From NCBI GenBank assembly GCA_002340325.1, contig DDLV01000036.1:22785-86784 (forward strand): DNA of 64,000 nucleotides, read 5' to 3'. The notes beneath the pieces were generated by a model. The model saw only the letters and a program-made list of their open reading frames with translations. It searched no databases and was not told the DNA's origin. Below, in pieces: positions 8,980 through 18,870 of this stretch (within the stretch, counting starts at the first letter, position 1; every line of letters begins with the position of its first letter). A program made the position numbers and the translations under genes. The stretch comes from Glaciecola sp. UBA2563 (GTDB lineage: Bacteria > Pseudomonadota > Gammaproteobacteria > Enterobacterales > Alteromonadaceae).

Positions 8980-10146
8980 TCAACTTTTTGAAGCACAATA
9001 GACACTGAATTTCTTATTTCGGGCAATAATTTCGACGCGATTAAAAAGCTTTTTCAACTTTACCATATAGTTAAGTTGGCGATTAGCGACAATTCGCAGT
9101 TCACCTGCTGGCGTCAAAAATTGGCTGGCATCTTTAAACATCTGCCAGGCAATTTCTTCTGTAATTGCGTTGTTCTGATGAAAAGGTGGATTGCATAATA
9201 TCGTATCAATCTTGCCTTTTAAGCTTGATGGCAACCCCGTGAGCGAATGTGATTGAAGAAAATGACACCTATCAACAACACCAGCCGCTTCCGCTGTTGC
9301 TTTTGCTGAAGCAATTGCAGAGCTAGACTCATCAACAAAATAGACCTCACAATTATTCGTTTGTTTTAAAAAACTGATACCTAAAACACCATTTCCGCAA
9401 CCGAGATCGATTACTCGCTGAGTATCAGCGCACTCTCGATTACCCAAATACCTAAGGAAAAAACGTGCGCCGATGTCAAGGTGATCACGACAAAACACAT
9501 TGACTTCATTGATTAATGCAAAATTGAGGGCATCATCTTTGACAATAATAGGGGCAGGGCGGCTAGCATTACTTTTACCTGCAGGTGTCGAAAAAATTAA
9601 TCGCGACTTCTTTTTCGCCAGAGAAGTCGACGCAGTGCCAATGTATTTTTCAAATAGGCCTAGAACTGTTTTCGTCACGAGTGTTATTTTTCCAGCTGCA
9701 ATAACAATAGTATCTGGTGTTACTTTGTCCTGCAGCGAGATCAGTTCATCTTCTAGTAATGCGAGTGTTTTGGGGATTTTGATAAGCACCAGTTTGTAAG
9801 GTGATTGTCCAGCTAAAAGGGGCCTCCGAAACTCAAAAGTGTCCGACACATTAAGCGGCTTTCGCTCATGCTTTGCGTTGCGTTCCGAATTTTTTTCAAT
9901 AGCTGTCTTTGCCATCAAGGAATCTGTCACGAGGGCTCGGTCATAGTCTGTCAGCGCGCATGAGAGTGCACCAAACTCATCGTTCATAATACAAATAGGC
10001 GAGGGAAGTTGCGTATTGAAGTGTTCATTCAGATAGTTCAGTAGGTATTCATCTGCAGAATCCCACGCTTGCAATGATGCATTTCGCGTGGTTGGGAATC
10101 TATACAGTTGGAGACTGCCAAAGGGCGTTGTAAACTCGGTCTTCAT
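8980..10146 (-). CDS. rlmG: 23S rRNA (guanine-N2)-methyltransferase RlmG
   Basis: RlmG methylates a guanine at N2 (G1835 in E. coli 23S rRNA) using S-adenosylmethionine. The protein has the two-domain RsmC/RlmG form: a degenerate N-terminal domain and a C-terminal catalytic domain with the SAM site VIDLGCGNGVLGISFL and the catalytic NPPFHQN motif. The length (388) fits the family. The start at 10146 gives MKTEFTTPFGSLQLYR, typical of RlmG. It is transcribed divergently from the AlkB-like gene across a 118-base gap and leads into the cyclophilin gene. Confidence 0.93.
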   Translation of the reverse strand: MKTEFTTPFGSLQLYRFPTTRNASLQAWDSADEYLLNYLNEHFNTQLPSPICIMNDEFGALSCALTDYDRALVTDSLMAKTAIEKNSERNAKHERKPLNVSDTFEFRRPLLAGQSPYKLVLIKIPKTLALLEDELISLQDKVTPDTIVIAAGKITLVTKTVLGLFEKYIGTASTSLAKKKSRLIFSTPAGKSNASRPAPIIVKDDALNFALINEVNVFCRDHLDIGARFFLRYLGNRECADTQRVIDLGCGNGVLGISFLKQTNNCEVYFVDESSSAIASAKATAEAAGVVDRCHFLQSHSLTGLPSSLKGKIDTILCNPPFHQNNAITEEIAWQMFKDASQFLTPAGELRIVANRQLNYMVKLKKLFNRVEIIARNKKFSVYCASKS

Positions 10147-10264
10147 ATCTACCGTATTGGAATGTTTAGCGCAGTAAATATACTCTAATGAAGAAGCGCT
10201 ATCGAGGCTACAACTTCTTGCAAATACAAACGAGTATTTTTCAAATTAAGGGCGCTTACATCAT

Positions 10265-10891
10265 ATGCAACAAACGCAATTGTTTCCGAGTGACTCACAG
10301 CGCAATGACTGCACTAAAATAGAAATGCCTGATGCTGATGTTCGATTTTATCCTAATTGGATGGAGCATTCTGACGCGCTTAAAGCCTTCAAGACGCTTC
10401 AAAGTGAACTTCAATGGACACAACAGGACATAGTAATTTTTGGTAAAAAGCATAAATCACCGAGACTACAAGCATGGTATGGAGACGCCGACGCTGTGTA
10501 TACCTATTCTGGTTTGAAAATGACGCCTTTACCTTGGCATAACACCCTATTGCGGATCAAAAAGGCGTGTGAAGAAGTAGCTAACATTACCTTTAATTCC
10601 GTCTTAGCAAATCTCTATCGTACAGGTGCTGATAGCATGGGGTTTCACGCAGATAATGAAGCGGAGCTCGGCGATATGCCCGTTATTGCGTCGGTTAGTC
10701 TGGGTGCTACTCGAAATTTTGACTTTATTCACAATAAAACCAAAGAAAAGGTACGAGTTCCGTTAACCGACGGTAGCCTATTGATAATGCAGGGTCAAAC
10801 CCAATCGCATTGGAAGCATGGCATAAACAAAACGAAACGGGTTACAATGCCGCGTATTAACCTGACGTTTCGTCATATCACGCAACGTTAA
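10265..10891 (+). CDS. AlkB-like 2-oxoglutarate/Fe(II)-dependent dioxygenase
   Basis: This is a 208-residue protein of the AlkB/ALKBH2-3 type that oxidatively demethylates alkylated bases in nucleic acids. The metal ligands are visible: H128 and D130 in GFHADNEAEL and a distal His in SHWKHGI (about residue 185). The 2-oxoglutarate-binding arginines lie in MPRINLTFRHI. PRLQAWYGD matches the substrate lid of this family. BolA and ChrA genes follow closely downstream, so the three may be cotranscribed. I see no clear adaptive-response (Ada) or LexA site upstream. Confidence 0.88.
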   Translation: MQQTQLFPSDSQRNDCTKIEMPDADVRFYPNWMEHSDALKAFKTLQSELQWTQQDIVIFGKKHKSPRLQAWYGDADAVYTYSGLKMTPLPWHNTLLRIKKACEEVANITFNSVLANLYRTGADSMGFHADNEAELGDMPVIASVSLGATRNFDFIHNKTKEKVRVPLTDGSLLIMQGQTQSHWKHGINKTKRVTMPRINLTFRHITQR

Positions 10892-10916
10892 CTTATTGGA
10901 ACCGCGTTATATAAAC

Positions 10917-11237
10917 ATGAAAACACAAACAACGATAACCGAAAAAATACAGCAAGCGATTACACCTGATGTGCTTCACGTCGAAAATGAAAGCCACATG
11001 CACAGTGTTCCACCAAATTCCGAAACCCATTTTAAAGTAACGATTGTCAGCGACGAATTTGAAGGTAAACGTCTTTTACAACGTCATCGCCTTGTCAATG
11101 GCTTGTTAAGTGATGAGTTAGCAGGTCCAGTGCATGCACTTGCATTACATACCTATACAAGCGCAGAGTGGGTAAAAAAGAACGGACAATCGCCTGACTC
11201 CCCAAGTTGTATGGGTGGGGATAAATCGGCGAAGTAA
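10917..11237 (+). CDS. bolA: BolA-family protein
   Basis: The BolA fold signature is clear: HVENESHMHSVPPNSETHFKV, then VSDEFEGKRLLQRHRLVNGLL and HALALHTYT. These proteins work with monothiol glutaredoxins in iron-sulfur handling and can act as transcription regulators. I start at ATG 10917, which matches the usual N-terminus (MKTQTTITEKIQQA); an in-frame TTG at 10896 would add seven unlikely residues. The start is 25 bases after the AlkB-like gene, and chrA follows after 29 bases. The conserved histidine in the H-H motif is retained. Confidence 0.92.
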   Translation: MKTQTTITEKIQQAITPDVLHVENESHMHSVPPNSETHFKVTIVSDEFEGKRLLQRHRLVNGLLSDELAGPVHALALHTYTSAEWVKKNGQSPDSPSCMGGDKSAK

Positions 11238-11266
11238 TTTCTGGGATAGGGAGTCTTCACACGTCA

Positions 11267-12463
11267 ATGTCGAGAAACACTCATCATCCGCTGCGTGAGG
11301 TATTTTGGCAGTTTTTAAAACTAGGGTGCACGTCATTTGGTGGCCCTGTTGCACATCTTGGTTATTTTCGACAAAGTCTTGTTGCTAACCGTCAGTGGAT
11401 GAACGATGAAGACTACGCGCAGCTTGTTGCAATCTGCCAGTTTTTACCCGGTCCTGCGAGTAGCCAGGTCGGCTTTGCATTGGGCATTCATCGCGCGGGT
11501 TGGTTGGGCGGAATCATTGCCTTTTTATGCTTTACGTTGCCTTCAGTATTGCTTCTTATTGTTTTTGCTGAGGCCGTTACTAAGTTGCCCAGCAACTGGC
11601 AATCAGCCACCATTGACGCATTAAAATTAGTCGCGGTCATTGTGGTGTTTCAAGCGGTGTTGGGTATGTGGCAAAATATTTGTGCTGATGTCAGAACAAA
11701 AGCCATTGCCATCACGAGTTTTGTTGTTTTGTTATTCGCGTATATTAGTGCCATTCACCTTATTGTGCTCGCAGCTGCTGCTATTGCAGGTATTAGTGTC
11801 TTAAACGTGCCGGAACAACAAAGACAGTCTCTTTCATTCAAGATTTCAAAACGCGTTGGCTTAGCATGCCTTTGTGCATTTTTTGTGTTGCTTATATCCT
11901 CGATTTTTCTTCTGCGCACGTCGGCTACGCCTGACTTAGGGCAGATATTTTTTAGCTTTTATGAAACAGGCGCTCTCATATTTGGCGGGGGGCATGTTGT
12001 GTTGCCGATGCTACAACAAAGCGTTGTTCAAACCGGTTGGGTTAGTGAAGAGACCTTTATAGTGGGATACGGTGCAGCACAAGCAGTGCCGGGCCCTTTG
12101 TTTACACTGGCTTCATTTTTGGGTTATGAATTAAACACAGGTTACGCGCCGTTATTGGTGGCTATGATTGCGACCATCGCCATATTCTTACCCGGTTTCT
12201 TGCTTCTAATAGGCGTTTTACCATTTTGGCAAACGTTGAATCAGTATCCAATCATTGCTAACGCCATTGCTGGATTAAACGCTGGCGTGGTAGGTTTGTT
12301 AGCTGCTACTTTCTTAAATCCAATAGTGTTCACAAGTGTCCAGTCCGTCTACGATATAGTGTTCGTCGTGATAGGGTGTTTATGCGCTGTTTTGTTAAAA
12401 CTATCCATAGCCAAGATCATCTTACTGTGCATTGCTTACAGCGCAATTAGCATATTTGTGTAA
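11267..12463 (+). CDS. chrA: Chromate transporter ChrA (long-chain type)
   Basis: The 398-residue membrane protein has two homologous CHR halves. The first has FLKLGCTSFGGPVAHLGYFR and QFLPGPASSQVGFALG; the second has FYETGALIFGGGHVVLPML and GYGAAQAVPGPLFTLASFLG. These repeated GGP/GGH and PGP motifs define the CHR family, whose characterised members export chromate, often as a proton/chromate antiporter. About ten to twelve hydrophobic helices are visible. Neither a ChrB regulator nor other metal-resistance genes are nearby, so the in-vivo substrate may differ. It is the last gene of the alkB-like/bolA cluster. Confidence 0.9.
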   Translation: MSRNTHHPLREVFWQFLKLGCTSFGGPVAHLGYFRQSLVANRQWMNDEDYAQLVAICQFLPGPASSQVGFALGIHRAGWLGGIIAFLCFTLPSVLLLIVFAEAVTKLPSNWQSATIDALKLVAVIVVFQAVLGMWQNICADVRTKAIAITSFVVLLFAYISAIHLIVLAAAAIAGISVLNVPEQQRQSLSFKISKRVGLACLCAFFVLLISSIFLLRTSATPDLGQIFFSFYETGALIFGGGHVVLPMLQQSVVQTGWVSEETFIVGYGAAQAVPGPLFTLASFLGYELNTGYAPLLVAMIATIAIFLPGFLLLIGVLPFWQTLNQYPIIANAIAGLNAGVVGLLAATFLNPIVFTSVQSVYDIVFVVIGCLCAVLLKLSIAKIILLCIAYSAISIFV

Positions 12464-12588
12464 CCTACTAGTACTTATCCGTATTCAGCTTAACCGAATG
12501 TAGATCATGCCGATAAATCAATAGGCATAGATATATCCATATAAATTACGCTGTATTTGAAGCGTTAACGTCATTAGAAAGAGAACTC

Positions 12589-14703
12589 ATGAATACCAGA
12601 TGTACATCCAGCTGGTTTGATGTAAATCATGCAACGCGCCTGTGCGTTGTTTGTGCTTTGTGTTTTTTCTTTTGCTTTAAAACGTATGCGGCAATAGATG
12701 AAAATCAATTGACATCGAAACTGCGTAAAATTGATGAAATCAGGGTTGAAGTAGGAGACCTAGAGCAAGCTAGGCAACTGATAAATCAGCTTTATGAACA
12801 GATCGATGCTGAGAGTCAACCACACCTTTACCAACAGATAAGCCGTCAAGATGCGCTTTTGTTAATGGATGAAAACAGCTATGCGCAAGCCATTGAAGTG
12901 TTAAAGAAAGCCCTGGTGTATGCAAATGAATCAGAGAATGAATATGACATTTCCAAAATAGAATACGATATTGCCACTAGTGAAATCCAGCTAGGAAATT
13001 ATGAAGAGGCGCTTAGAACACTAAATCGCGCACAATCACGTTTACAAGGGAAAGAGGATAATAAGTCCCTCGAATTGTATGCTGATATATCCAGTATTCT
13101 TTCTAATGCACTTATTGCATTTGAATTATATGAAGAAGCCATTGCGGAACTAGAAAAAGCTGTGGATATTTACACAGCGATCGATGACGAAGAAGGGATC
13201 GCTACATCTTTGTTTTATCTGGCTGACTTGAATGTTGTAATCGCAAACTATGAGGCCGCCGAACGTTATCTATCACAGACATATGAATATGATCTAAAAA
13301 GCGGCATACCAAGGTTTATTGCATCCACCGCCTTTCAGCTGGGCTTCGTTTATCAAGCCTTGGGCAATGAATCAAAGGCGCTTGAGATGGCATCAAATGC
13401 ATTGCAGATATACAAAGATTTAAAAGCGCCGATTGATATTGCGCTCACTAAGGAGCTACTTTTAGACATCGAATTTACATTTACCCCTTTGCCAGAACAG
13501 TTAAATTCAGCGTACGCGTTACTTGAAGAGGTTCAGAAAATTGGTGATGTTGATTTGGTTTTTTCTGTCTATGATTTGCTATCGAGAATGTTGTTGCATG
13601 AAAAAGCATATGACGAAGCAAATAGCATTCTCAATACGGCTATCGATAAAGCTGCCGCATTAGGGCAAGGACATGATGTGAGCTTTTTAAAAGAGAACCT
13701 GCATCAAGTCCTTGCTAGAAAGGGAGATTTTGCAAGTGCTTACGAACAACTCACGACTTTGAGAAATTCGGAACTTGAACAGTACGATAGGCGTCAAGAA
13801 AGATTGCTATCATCGATTAAGTTAACCTCTGATCTTGCGCTGCAACAAGCGAAAATCGAGGTGTTAGAGCAAGAAAAAATACAAGCTGAGTTGCGGTCAT
13901 TATCGGAGCGTCAAACGCGTACGACACAGTTAATAGCAGTTGTCTCAAGTTTCATCGTGTTAATAGGCTTGATTACCGTATGGCGCAAGAAGAAACTCGC
14001 GGTATATTTACAAGAAAAGGTAAATCAAGCCACTGCGGACTTAGACATAGCCAATAAAGAACTAAATGTCGCGTTACAAAACATGGAAGAGTTAAGTTAT
14101 ACGGATGATTTAACCAAGCTAAACAATAGACGTTTTGTTCAAAAGCAATACGAAAACTTTTCACGGACACGTCGTGTTCTTGACAAGCAGAGTGAACGCT
14201 ACCTATTTTTGTTTGATATTGATAAATTCAAATCGATTAATGATACATATGGTCACGATATTGGGGACAAGGTCCTTGTTGAGTTTGCAAAAAGACTCAA
14301 ATCATCCTTTCGAAATGGAGATCTTTGCGTTAGATGGGGAGGGGAAGAGTTTGCGGTGATTGCAAACTTACCCAATAAAGCGGCAGCCGAGGAAAAGGCG
14401 AGAATGGTAAGAGCAAATATTAATAGCACAGAGTTTAACGTAATTGATGATGCCCAATCCTTGCCGGTGCGAACTTCTTTTGGGGTCTGTCGGCTGGAGG
14501 AAAGCTATCTTGATAAAACACTCAGCTATTGGATAAATATCGTAGATTCACTTTTATACATTGCCAAAGAATCTGGCAGAGATACGTGGATCATTTTGGA
14601 CGACGAGCACATCATTGATGATAGCGCAGATATACGACAGACTGTTATTTCTAAACCGCAAGCATTTATAAGCAATACCGAAAGACTCTTGGAGAACGTG
14701 TGA
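12589..14703 (+). CDS. TPR-repeat sensor diguanylate cyclase (GGDEF)
   Basis: The protein has a signal-like N-terminus, then about 400 residues of TPR-type helical repeats (pattern NYEEAL, YEEAIAEL, NYEAAERYL), a coiled coil, one membrane helix near residues 446-465 and a C-terminal GGDEF domain. The repeats should therefore lie in the periplasm and the catalytic domain in the cytoplasm. The active-site motif is GGEEF (about residue 584), which is functional. An RNGD five residues before it fits the RxxD inhibitory site, so product feedback is expected. DDLTKLNNRR opens the domain. It should make cyclic di-GMP in response to an unknown periplasmic signal. Confidence 0.9.
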   Translation: MNTRCTSSWFDVNHATRLCVVCALCFFFCFKTYAAIDENQLTSKLRKIDEIRVEVGDLEQARQLINQLYEQIDAESQPHLYQQISRQDALLLMDENSYAQAIEVLKKALVYANESENEYDISKIEYDIATSEIQLGNYEEALRTLNRAQSRLQGKEDNKSLELYADISSILSNALIAFELYEEAIAELEKAVDIYTAIDDEEGIATSLFYLADLNVVIANYEAAERYLSQTYEYDLKSGIPRFIASTAFQLGFVYQALGNESKALEMASNALQIYKDLKAPIDIALTKELLLDIEFTFTPLPEQLNSAYALLEEVQKIGDVDLVFSVYDLLSRMLLHEKAYDEANSILNTAIDKAAALGQGHDVSFLKENLHQVLARKGDFASAYEQLTTLRNSELEQYDRRQERLLSSIKLTSDLALQQAKIEVLEQEKIQAELRSLSERQTRTTQLIAVVSSFIVLIGLITVWRKKKLAVYLQEKVNQATADLDIANKELNVALQNMEELSYTDDLTKLNNRRFVQKQYENFSRTRRVLDKQSERYLFLFDIDKFKSINDTYGHDIGDKVLVEFAKRLKSSFRNGDLCVRWGGEEFAVIANLPNKAAAEEKARMVRANINSTEFNVIDDAQSLPVRTSFGVCRLEESYLDKTLSYWINIVDSLLYIAKESGRDTWIILDDEHIIDDSADIRQTVISKPQAFISNTERLLENV

Positions 14704-14851
14704 GCTCGTATCGTTGCGAACTTACAGTGTGGTCTATTGTATAGGCTTAAGTGAATTCTTGTTCATATATTTTTCTGAAAGTGTTCTCGCGTTTAGACAA
14801 TAAGATATACTTGTAACTTAAGTCAAAGAATCAACAGTTGTCGGATAGTTC

Positions 14852-15574
14852 TTGCAATTAATAAAACCAGAATGGCACTTAAAGGCACGTTTACTCATTT
14901 CAAGATTATTGATTAAGTTTGGTAAGCTGCGTCATATCGACTATACGGCAACTGAATTGAGTGACATGGCAAACCAATATGTGCCGAAAACATTTTCGCT
15001 TGAATCACCCATTGGAAATGGCGAACTGACGTTACTAGAAGTACAAGTCAAAATGCCGTACCAACACAACGTCTTAAAAGTTGAGTTACTGTCTAGCATC
15101 ATAATAGGCGCATTAACTCGACCCATTTACCGAGCGCATGTGATGATTGTTATGCAAGCGCATCCACGCTATGACACTGAAACAAATACGGTGATGATTA
15201 GCGAATTGAATGTCAAAGATGTGAAATTAGTAAATGACGAATACATGCTCATAGAAGACAGTCGCGATATCCTCAGTCTGGTGTTTCCAAAACAGCTACA
15301 AAACCTAGTAAGCGGCACTGTAAAGACTGCTTTGGGTATTATGACAGGCGGCGGCTCTGATAAAGTTAAAGACTATCTTAATCTTTACCTCAAAGGCAGT
15401 AAGCAAAGCATTCTTGCCTACCATCGCCCGGAGATAGAAGGATTGGTAGAGCAATATGCACATCAAGACAAGCTACAATATCAACTTAAAAATGCGCCTT
15501 TCGAGGAGTATTTATTCTGTTTGTATGGTAAAGCCGTAGTGGTTGAAGATGGTGTCTTGCGATTTAAATTTTAA
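14852..15574 (+). CDS. DUF1439-like hypothetical protein
   Basis: I do not recognise this 240-residue protein with certainty. Its centre (AHVMIVMQAHPRYDTETNTVMISELNVKDVKL) resembles the DUF1439 lipoprotein at 44647-45213 (LIVEGRPRYDSAQDAIFLEEVNL), with the same PRYD-x-E-N-V layout after a hydrophobic strand. Unlike that protein it has no signal peptide or lipobox, and it has a longer C-terminus. Only TTG 14852 opens the frame far enough upstream; GGA six bases before it could act as ribosome site. It sits between a diguanylate cyclase and the TetR gene of the lipid locus, so its role is open. Confidence 0.5.
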   Translation: MQLIKPEWHLKARLLISRLLIKFGKLRHIDYTATELSDMANQYVPKTFSLESPIGNGELTLLEVQVKMPYQHNVLKVELLSSIIIGALTRPIYRAHVMIVMQAHPRYDTETNTVMISELNVKDVKLVNDEYMLIEDSRDILSLVFPKQLQNLVSGTVKTALGIMTGGGSDKVKDYLNLYLKGSKQSILAYHRPEIEGLVEQYAHQDKLQYQLKNAPFEEYLFCLYGKAVVVEDGVLRFKF

Positions 15575-15605
15575 AGAGACAAGCCAAAACACGGAAAAAT
15601 ATACG

Positions 15606-16223
15606 CTAGCTAAATTCTTTTTGTAAGATCGATTTTTGCAACTCCAATGATAAATCCTCGTCCGTATAGTAGGACTGTAAACTAAAATATATGGTCAATA
15701 GTGTACGGTAAACAATGTCAGGATCAGAGAGCTCTTCACCTTGCATTTGGTAATAGTTCAAACTTTGAAATAGCGTTAAGCTGATGATATCTAATAGAAC
15801 ATCAACATCTTTGTCACCTCCAGTTAGCGTGTTGGTGGCTTGTTGTGTTTGTAGAGATTTGCGAATAAATTCTCGTTGAAACTTTGCACAGCGCTGAATT
15901 TTACTGGTGATGGCCGGGTACTGAGACGACAGTTCTGAGACGTTTTGAAAGAGAAATCTGAATATGTGCATGTTTTCCAAACACTCATACAAATACTTAA
16001 AAAAATCCAACGGATGTTCTAGCGTTTGGCGGATTGCTTTTATTCGGTCGACATAGTTGTCAACGAGTGCGATAACAATCTCGTCCTTGCCTTTGTAATG
16101 GTAATACAAGTTTCCGGGACTGATATCGAGTTCATTGGCAATATCGACGCTGGTAATGTTGCGCTCGCCATGCGTGTTGAACAGCTCTAAGCTGACTAAC
16201 AAAATCCGTTGTGCCGTTTTCAT
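15606..16223 (-). CDS. TetR-family transcriptional regulator
   Basis: The N-terminal helix-turn-helix is canonical (AQRILLVSLELFNTHGERNITSVDIANELDISPGNLYYHYKGKDEI, about residues 4-50). The remaining ~150 residues are helical and should bind a small effector, for example an acyl-CoA, but that is a guess. It is divergent from the first phasin gene. A site resembling TTAGTATGTGATTTCTAA at 16281-16298, about 60 bases upstream of this start, recurs at the same distance ahead of the second phasin, so it is a candidate operator for autoregulation and control of the storage-lipid locus. Confidence 0.88.
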   Translation of the reverse strand: MKTAQRILLVSLELFNTHGERNITSVDIANELDISPGNLYYHYKGKDEIVIALVDNYVDRIKAIRQTLEHPLDFFKYLYECLENMHIFRFLFQNVSELSSQYPAITSKIQRCAKFQREFIRKSLQTQQATNTLTGGDKDVDVLLDIISLTLFQSLNYYQMQGEELSDPDIVYRTLLTIYFSLQSYYTDEDLSLELQKSILQKEFS

Positions 16224-16280
16224 TCAGAATTGCCTCGTTTGTTGTGTATGTATTGGAGAGAAAATTACCTCCCCATTTTT

Positions 16281-16302
16281 TTAGTATGTGATTTCTAATT
16301 TT
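16281..16302. promoter_or_regulatory. Candidate operator upstream of tetR and phasin 1
   Basis: TTAGTATGTGATTTCTAA (16281-16298) plus the following TTTT is repeated with two changes at 23851-23871 upstream of phasin 2. Its outer four bases form an inverted repeat (TTAG/CTAA). A partial match, TATGCGGTTT at 16412-16421, lies closer to phasin 1 and is identical to 23855-23864. Assignment to the TetR protein is inference. Confidence 0.45.
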
Positions 16303-16564
16303 TTTCTTTATATTGAAAAACACTGAGAATCACTCGTCCTTATTCGATGGCAAATTTCGAATTTGTAATGGGTAAGTATGAGTAATAACCACGAAATAAA
16401 CAATGTCGTCATATGCGGTTTAGCAATGACTCAGTAAATTTCGTAAGCAGGTTAATGCGCACCTGGTTAGCGATTTAATCGTTTTAAAAACGCATGTAGT
16501 AGAGCGCTAACGCCAGTGAGTGGCACAAACAACATTCATTAGAGAAAGTTATTGGAGAAAGAAA

Positions 16565-17101
16565 ATGTCAACTAAAGACACATTTGAAAACATGGCGAAA
16601 AATACTTGGCTAGCTGGTCTAGGCACCATCAGTAGTAGCAAAGAATTAATTGAAAAATCAATCGATAGTGCACAAGAAAAATCTAACGCGCTATACAATG
16701 ATTTATTGTCCCGAGGCGAAGAGGTACAAGGGAAAATAGAAAAAGTTCAGCAAAAATTCAAAGAAACTGGCGATGAAATGAGCGCCAAAGGGTTGAAGTT
16801 ATTTGGTCTGAAACAACGTGGGAAGCACGACGAAAAAATCGCTGAGCTTAATGCAAAAGTTGAAACGTTAAGCAGTTTAGTCGAAGGGCTTGTTGAAAAA
16901 CGTCAATCTAATGAAGCAGTTGCAAAACCTGCGAAAAAAACCACAGCGACAAGAAGAAGAGCTGCGCCAAAGACGGATACTAAAGCTAAAGCTGTAGTTA
17001 AGCCTAAAACTACCCGAACCCGTAAAACAGCAACAAAAGCGACAACTACAGCGGCTTCAAAAAGTACCACGGCTGCCAAAGCAGATACTAAAAAATCTTA
17101 A
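16565..17101 (+). CDS. Phasin-family granule-associated protein with Lys/Ala/Thr-rich tail (PhaF-like)
   Basis: The first ~115 residues form an amphipathic phasin domain (NTWLAGLGTISSSKELIEKS, then long helices and a short coiled coil), which coats the surface of storage granules. The last ~60 residues are a basic, low-complexity tail with KPAKK/TATRRR/KPKTTRTRK repeats, like the histone-like DNA-binding tail of PhaF, which tethers granules to the nucleoid. ATG 16565 is chosen because GGAG sits seven bases upstream; a GTG at 16520 is less likely. The patatin gene follows after 63 bases. No PHA synthase is in the window, so the coated body may be neutral lipid. Confidence 0.85.
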   Translation: MSTKDTFENMAKNTWLAGLGTISSSKELIEKSIDSAQEKSNALYNDLLSRGEEVQGKIEKVQQKFKETGDEMSAKGLKLFGLKQRGKHDEKIAELNAKVETLSSLVEGLVEKRQSNEAVAKPAKKTTATRRRAAPKTDTKAKAVVKPKTTRTRKTATKATTTAASKSTTAAKADTKKS

Positions 17102-17164
17102 ATTGCACTGATGGCCAATAGTTTAAGAGGCTGGAAGCAATAAAGAGAATCGAGGAAGTAAATC

Positions 17165-18664
17165 TTGTTAATATCATCATCTTATAAGTTCGAAAAAGCG
17201 ATGGAGTCTGCGACCAGTTACGATGAATGGACGCAAGCAGCTAAAGCCGCGGATAATGCGAGCGGGCTTACACGATGGAAGGAATCCGATGATTCTCGCA
17301 AATTTGATTTTGCGACTATTCGAACGCGTCTGGAGCACTTACGACAGATGCGCTCCAGAAATGATGATATTGGCCTCTTGTTTGCGCTGAACGAGGGAAT
17401 ACACGGAAACATAGGGGGAATGGGAAATCCCTCGCTGTACACCAAATGTCGTTTCGGAACCAAGCAATTAATCAATGATTACGTTGATGAAATAGTTGAT
17501 TCATTGGAGCATTTGGCGGATACGGACAGCGATCAAATTAGTTTTGAGAAAAAGCTGGATTTTTTCCGCCGTGCAAGTCATTGCTATGGCTGTTCAGCGT
17601 TGATGCTAAGTGGTTCTGGTTCGCTGTTGTATTTTCATGTTGGTGTCGCAAGAGCATTGTTTCAGGAAGAATTACTGCCTTACGTGCTATCAGGTGCAAG
17701 CGGTGGTGCACTGGTAGGCTCTATCGTCAGCAGTCACTCGAACAGTCAGTTAGAGCAGATGCTTGCGATTGAGAATATACTCGAATTAAGTGACAACGGC
17801 ATCGCTTTGGAAAAGTCCAATCCATCATTTACCATTTCAAACTTGGTACAAGGCCTCCTGCCAAAGCGAATTCACTACACTGAGTTGCGGTCAATTATTG
17901 ACAATACGCTTCCCGACCTCACATTTCAGGAAGCATTAGAGTTAACGGGCCGTCACCTCAATATATCTGTTGCGTCTGTAGATAAACATCACAAAGCTAG
18001 GTTGCTCAACGCTTATACATCGCCTAATGTATTTATTAGAGAAGCGGTGCATGCGTCATGTGCAGTGCCTGGTATCTATCCTGCGATAACGTTGGCAGCA
18101 AAGAATGAAAATGGGGACAGGCAGCCCTACCTCCCGTCACAACAATGGGTAGATGGCTCAGTCAGCGATGATTTACCTTCAAAGCGATTATCTCGGCTTT
18201 ACGGTGTTAATCACTTTATCGTGAGCCAAACCAATCCCCATGTCATCCCGTTTATTACTGACACTAAAACGAACGACAACCTGTTGTTTAAAATTAAAAA
18301 TGCCAGTGTGCAAACAGCCCGCACCTGGTTGAATACCAGTGCAGAAATCACCAGAGAACCACTGTCGTTTATACCTTATTACACAGGTGCGTCTAATATC
18401 GCCTTGTCAATATTGAATCAGGATTACGTAGGCGATATTAATATTTTGCCGTCAAAAAGGCTTTTTAACCCGACAAAGTTGCTCGCCAAAAGAAGTGAAG
18501 CGGAAATACGAGAGCTGATCTTGATGGGTGAAAGAAGCACGTGGCCGAAAATAGAAATGATTAGAATTCAGACCAAAATCAATCGAGCGCTCGACCACAT
18601 TTTGAGAGACTACGAGACAGACTATTCGAAACGACAATTCGCATTGGAAAACTCGCAAAGCTAA
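17165..18664 (+). CDS. DUF3336-patatin lipase (triacylglycerol-lipase-like)
   Basis: An N-terminal ~130-residue region (ATSYDEWTQAAKAAD...RTRLEHLRQMRS) matches the DUF3336 domain found in front of patatin in yeast Tgl3/4/5 lipases and bacterial relatives. The patatin domain follows with the glycine-rich oxyanion loop SGSGSLLYFHVGV, the nucleophile Ser179 in GASGG and the dyad Asp330 in VDGS. It should hydrolyse acyl esters of triacylglycerol or phospholipid. The start is TTG 17165, preceded by GAGGAAG. It is in line with the phasin gene. The last ~165 codons are duplicated downstream at 20070-20585 in dead form. Confidence 0.87.
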   Translation: MLISSSYKFEKAMESATSYDEWTQAAKAADNASGLTRWKESDDSRKFDFATIRTRLEHLRQMRSRNDDIGLLFALNEGIHGNIGGMGNPSLYTKCRFGTKQLINDYVDEIVDSLEHLADTDSDQISFEKKLDFFRRASHCYGCSALMLSGSGSLLYFHVGVARALFQEELLPYVLSGASGGALVGSIVSSHSNSQLEQMLAIENILELSDNGIALEKSNPSFTISNLVQGLLPKRIHYTELRSIIDNTLPDLTFQEALELTGRHLNISVASVDKHHKARLLNAYTSPNVFIREAVHASCAVPGIYPAITLAAKNENGDRQPYLPSQQWVDGSVSDDLPSKRLSRLYGVNHFIVSQTNPHVIPFITDTKTNDNLLFKIKNASVQTARTWLNTSAEITREPLSFIPYYTGASNIALSILNQDYVGDINILPSKRLFNPTKLLAKRSEAEIRELILMGERSTWPKIEMIRIQTKINRALDHILRDYETDYSKRQFALENSQS

Positions 18665-18688
18665 TAATTTCTCAGCTATATGTCTGGA
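18173..18688 (+). repeat. Direct repeat, copy A (3' end of patatin gene)
   Basis: These 516 bases are repeated in direct orientation at 20070-20585 without gaps and with about 92% identity by hand count. The copy runs 24 bases past the patatin stop codon. The two copies bracket the RES-Xre toxin-antitoxin pair. Confidence 0.9.
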
Positions 18689-18870
18689 AAATTTCATGAA
18701 TACGTCGGTTGATGAGCCGCCAGAAACCGCGATAAGAGAGGCTATAGAAGACAGTTACAAGAAATAACTGGGGGTATAGGCTTCGGCAATGCATACAAAA
18801 AAGTACATATGTAGACTAAATCTATATTATAGTTTATATTAAGACTATTCCGTATGGGTAAGAGGGTGTT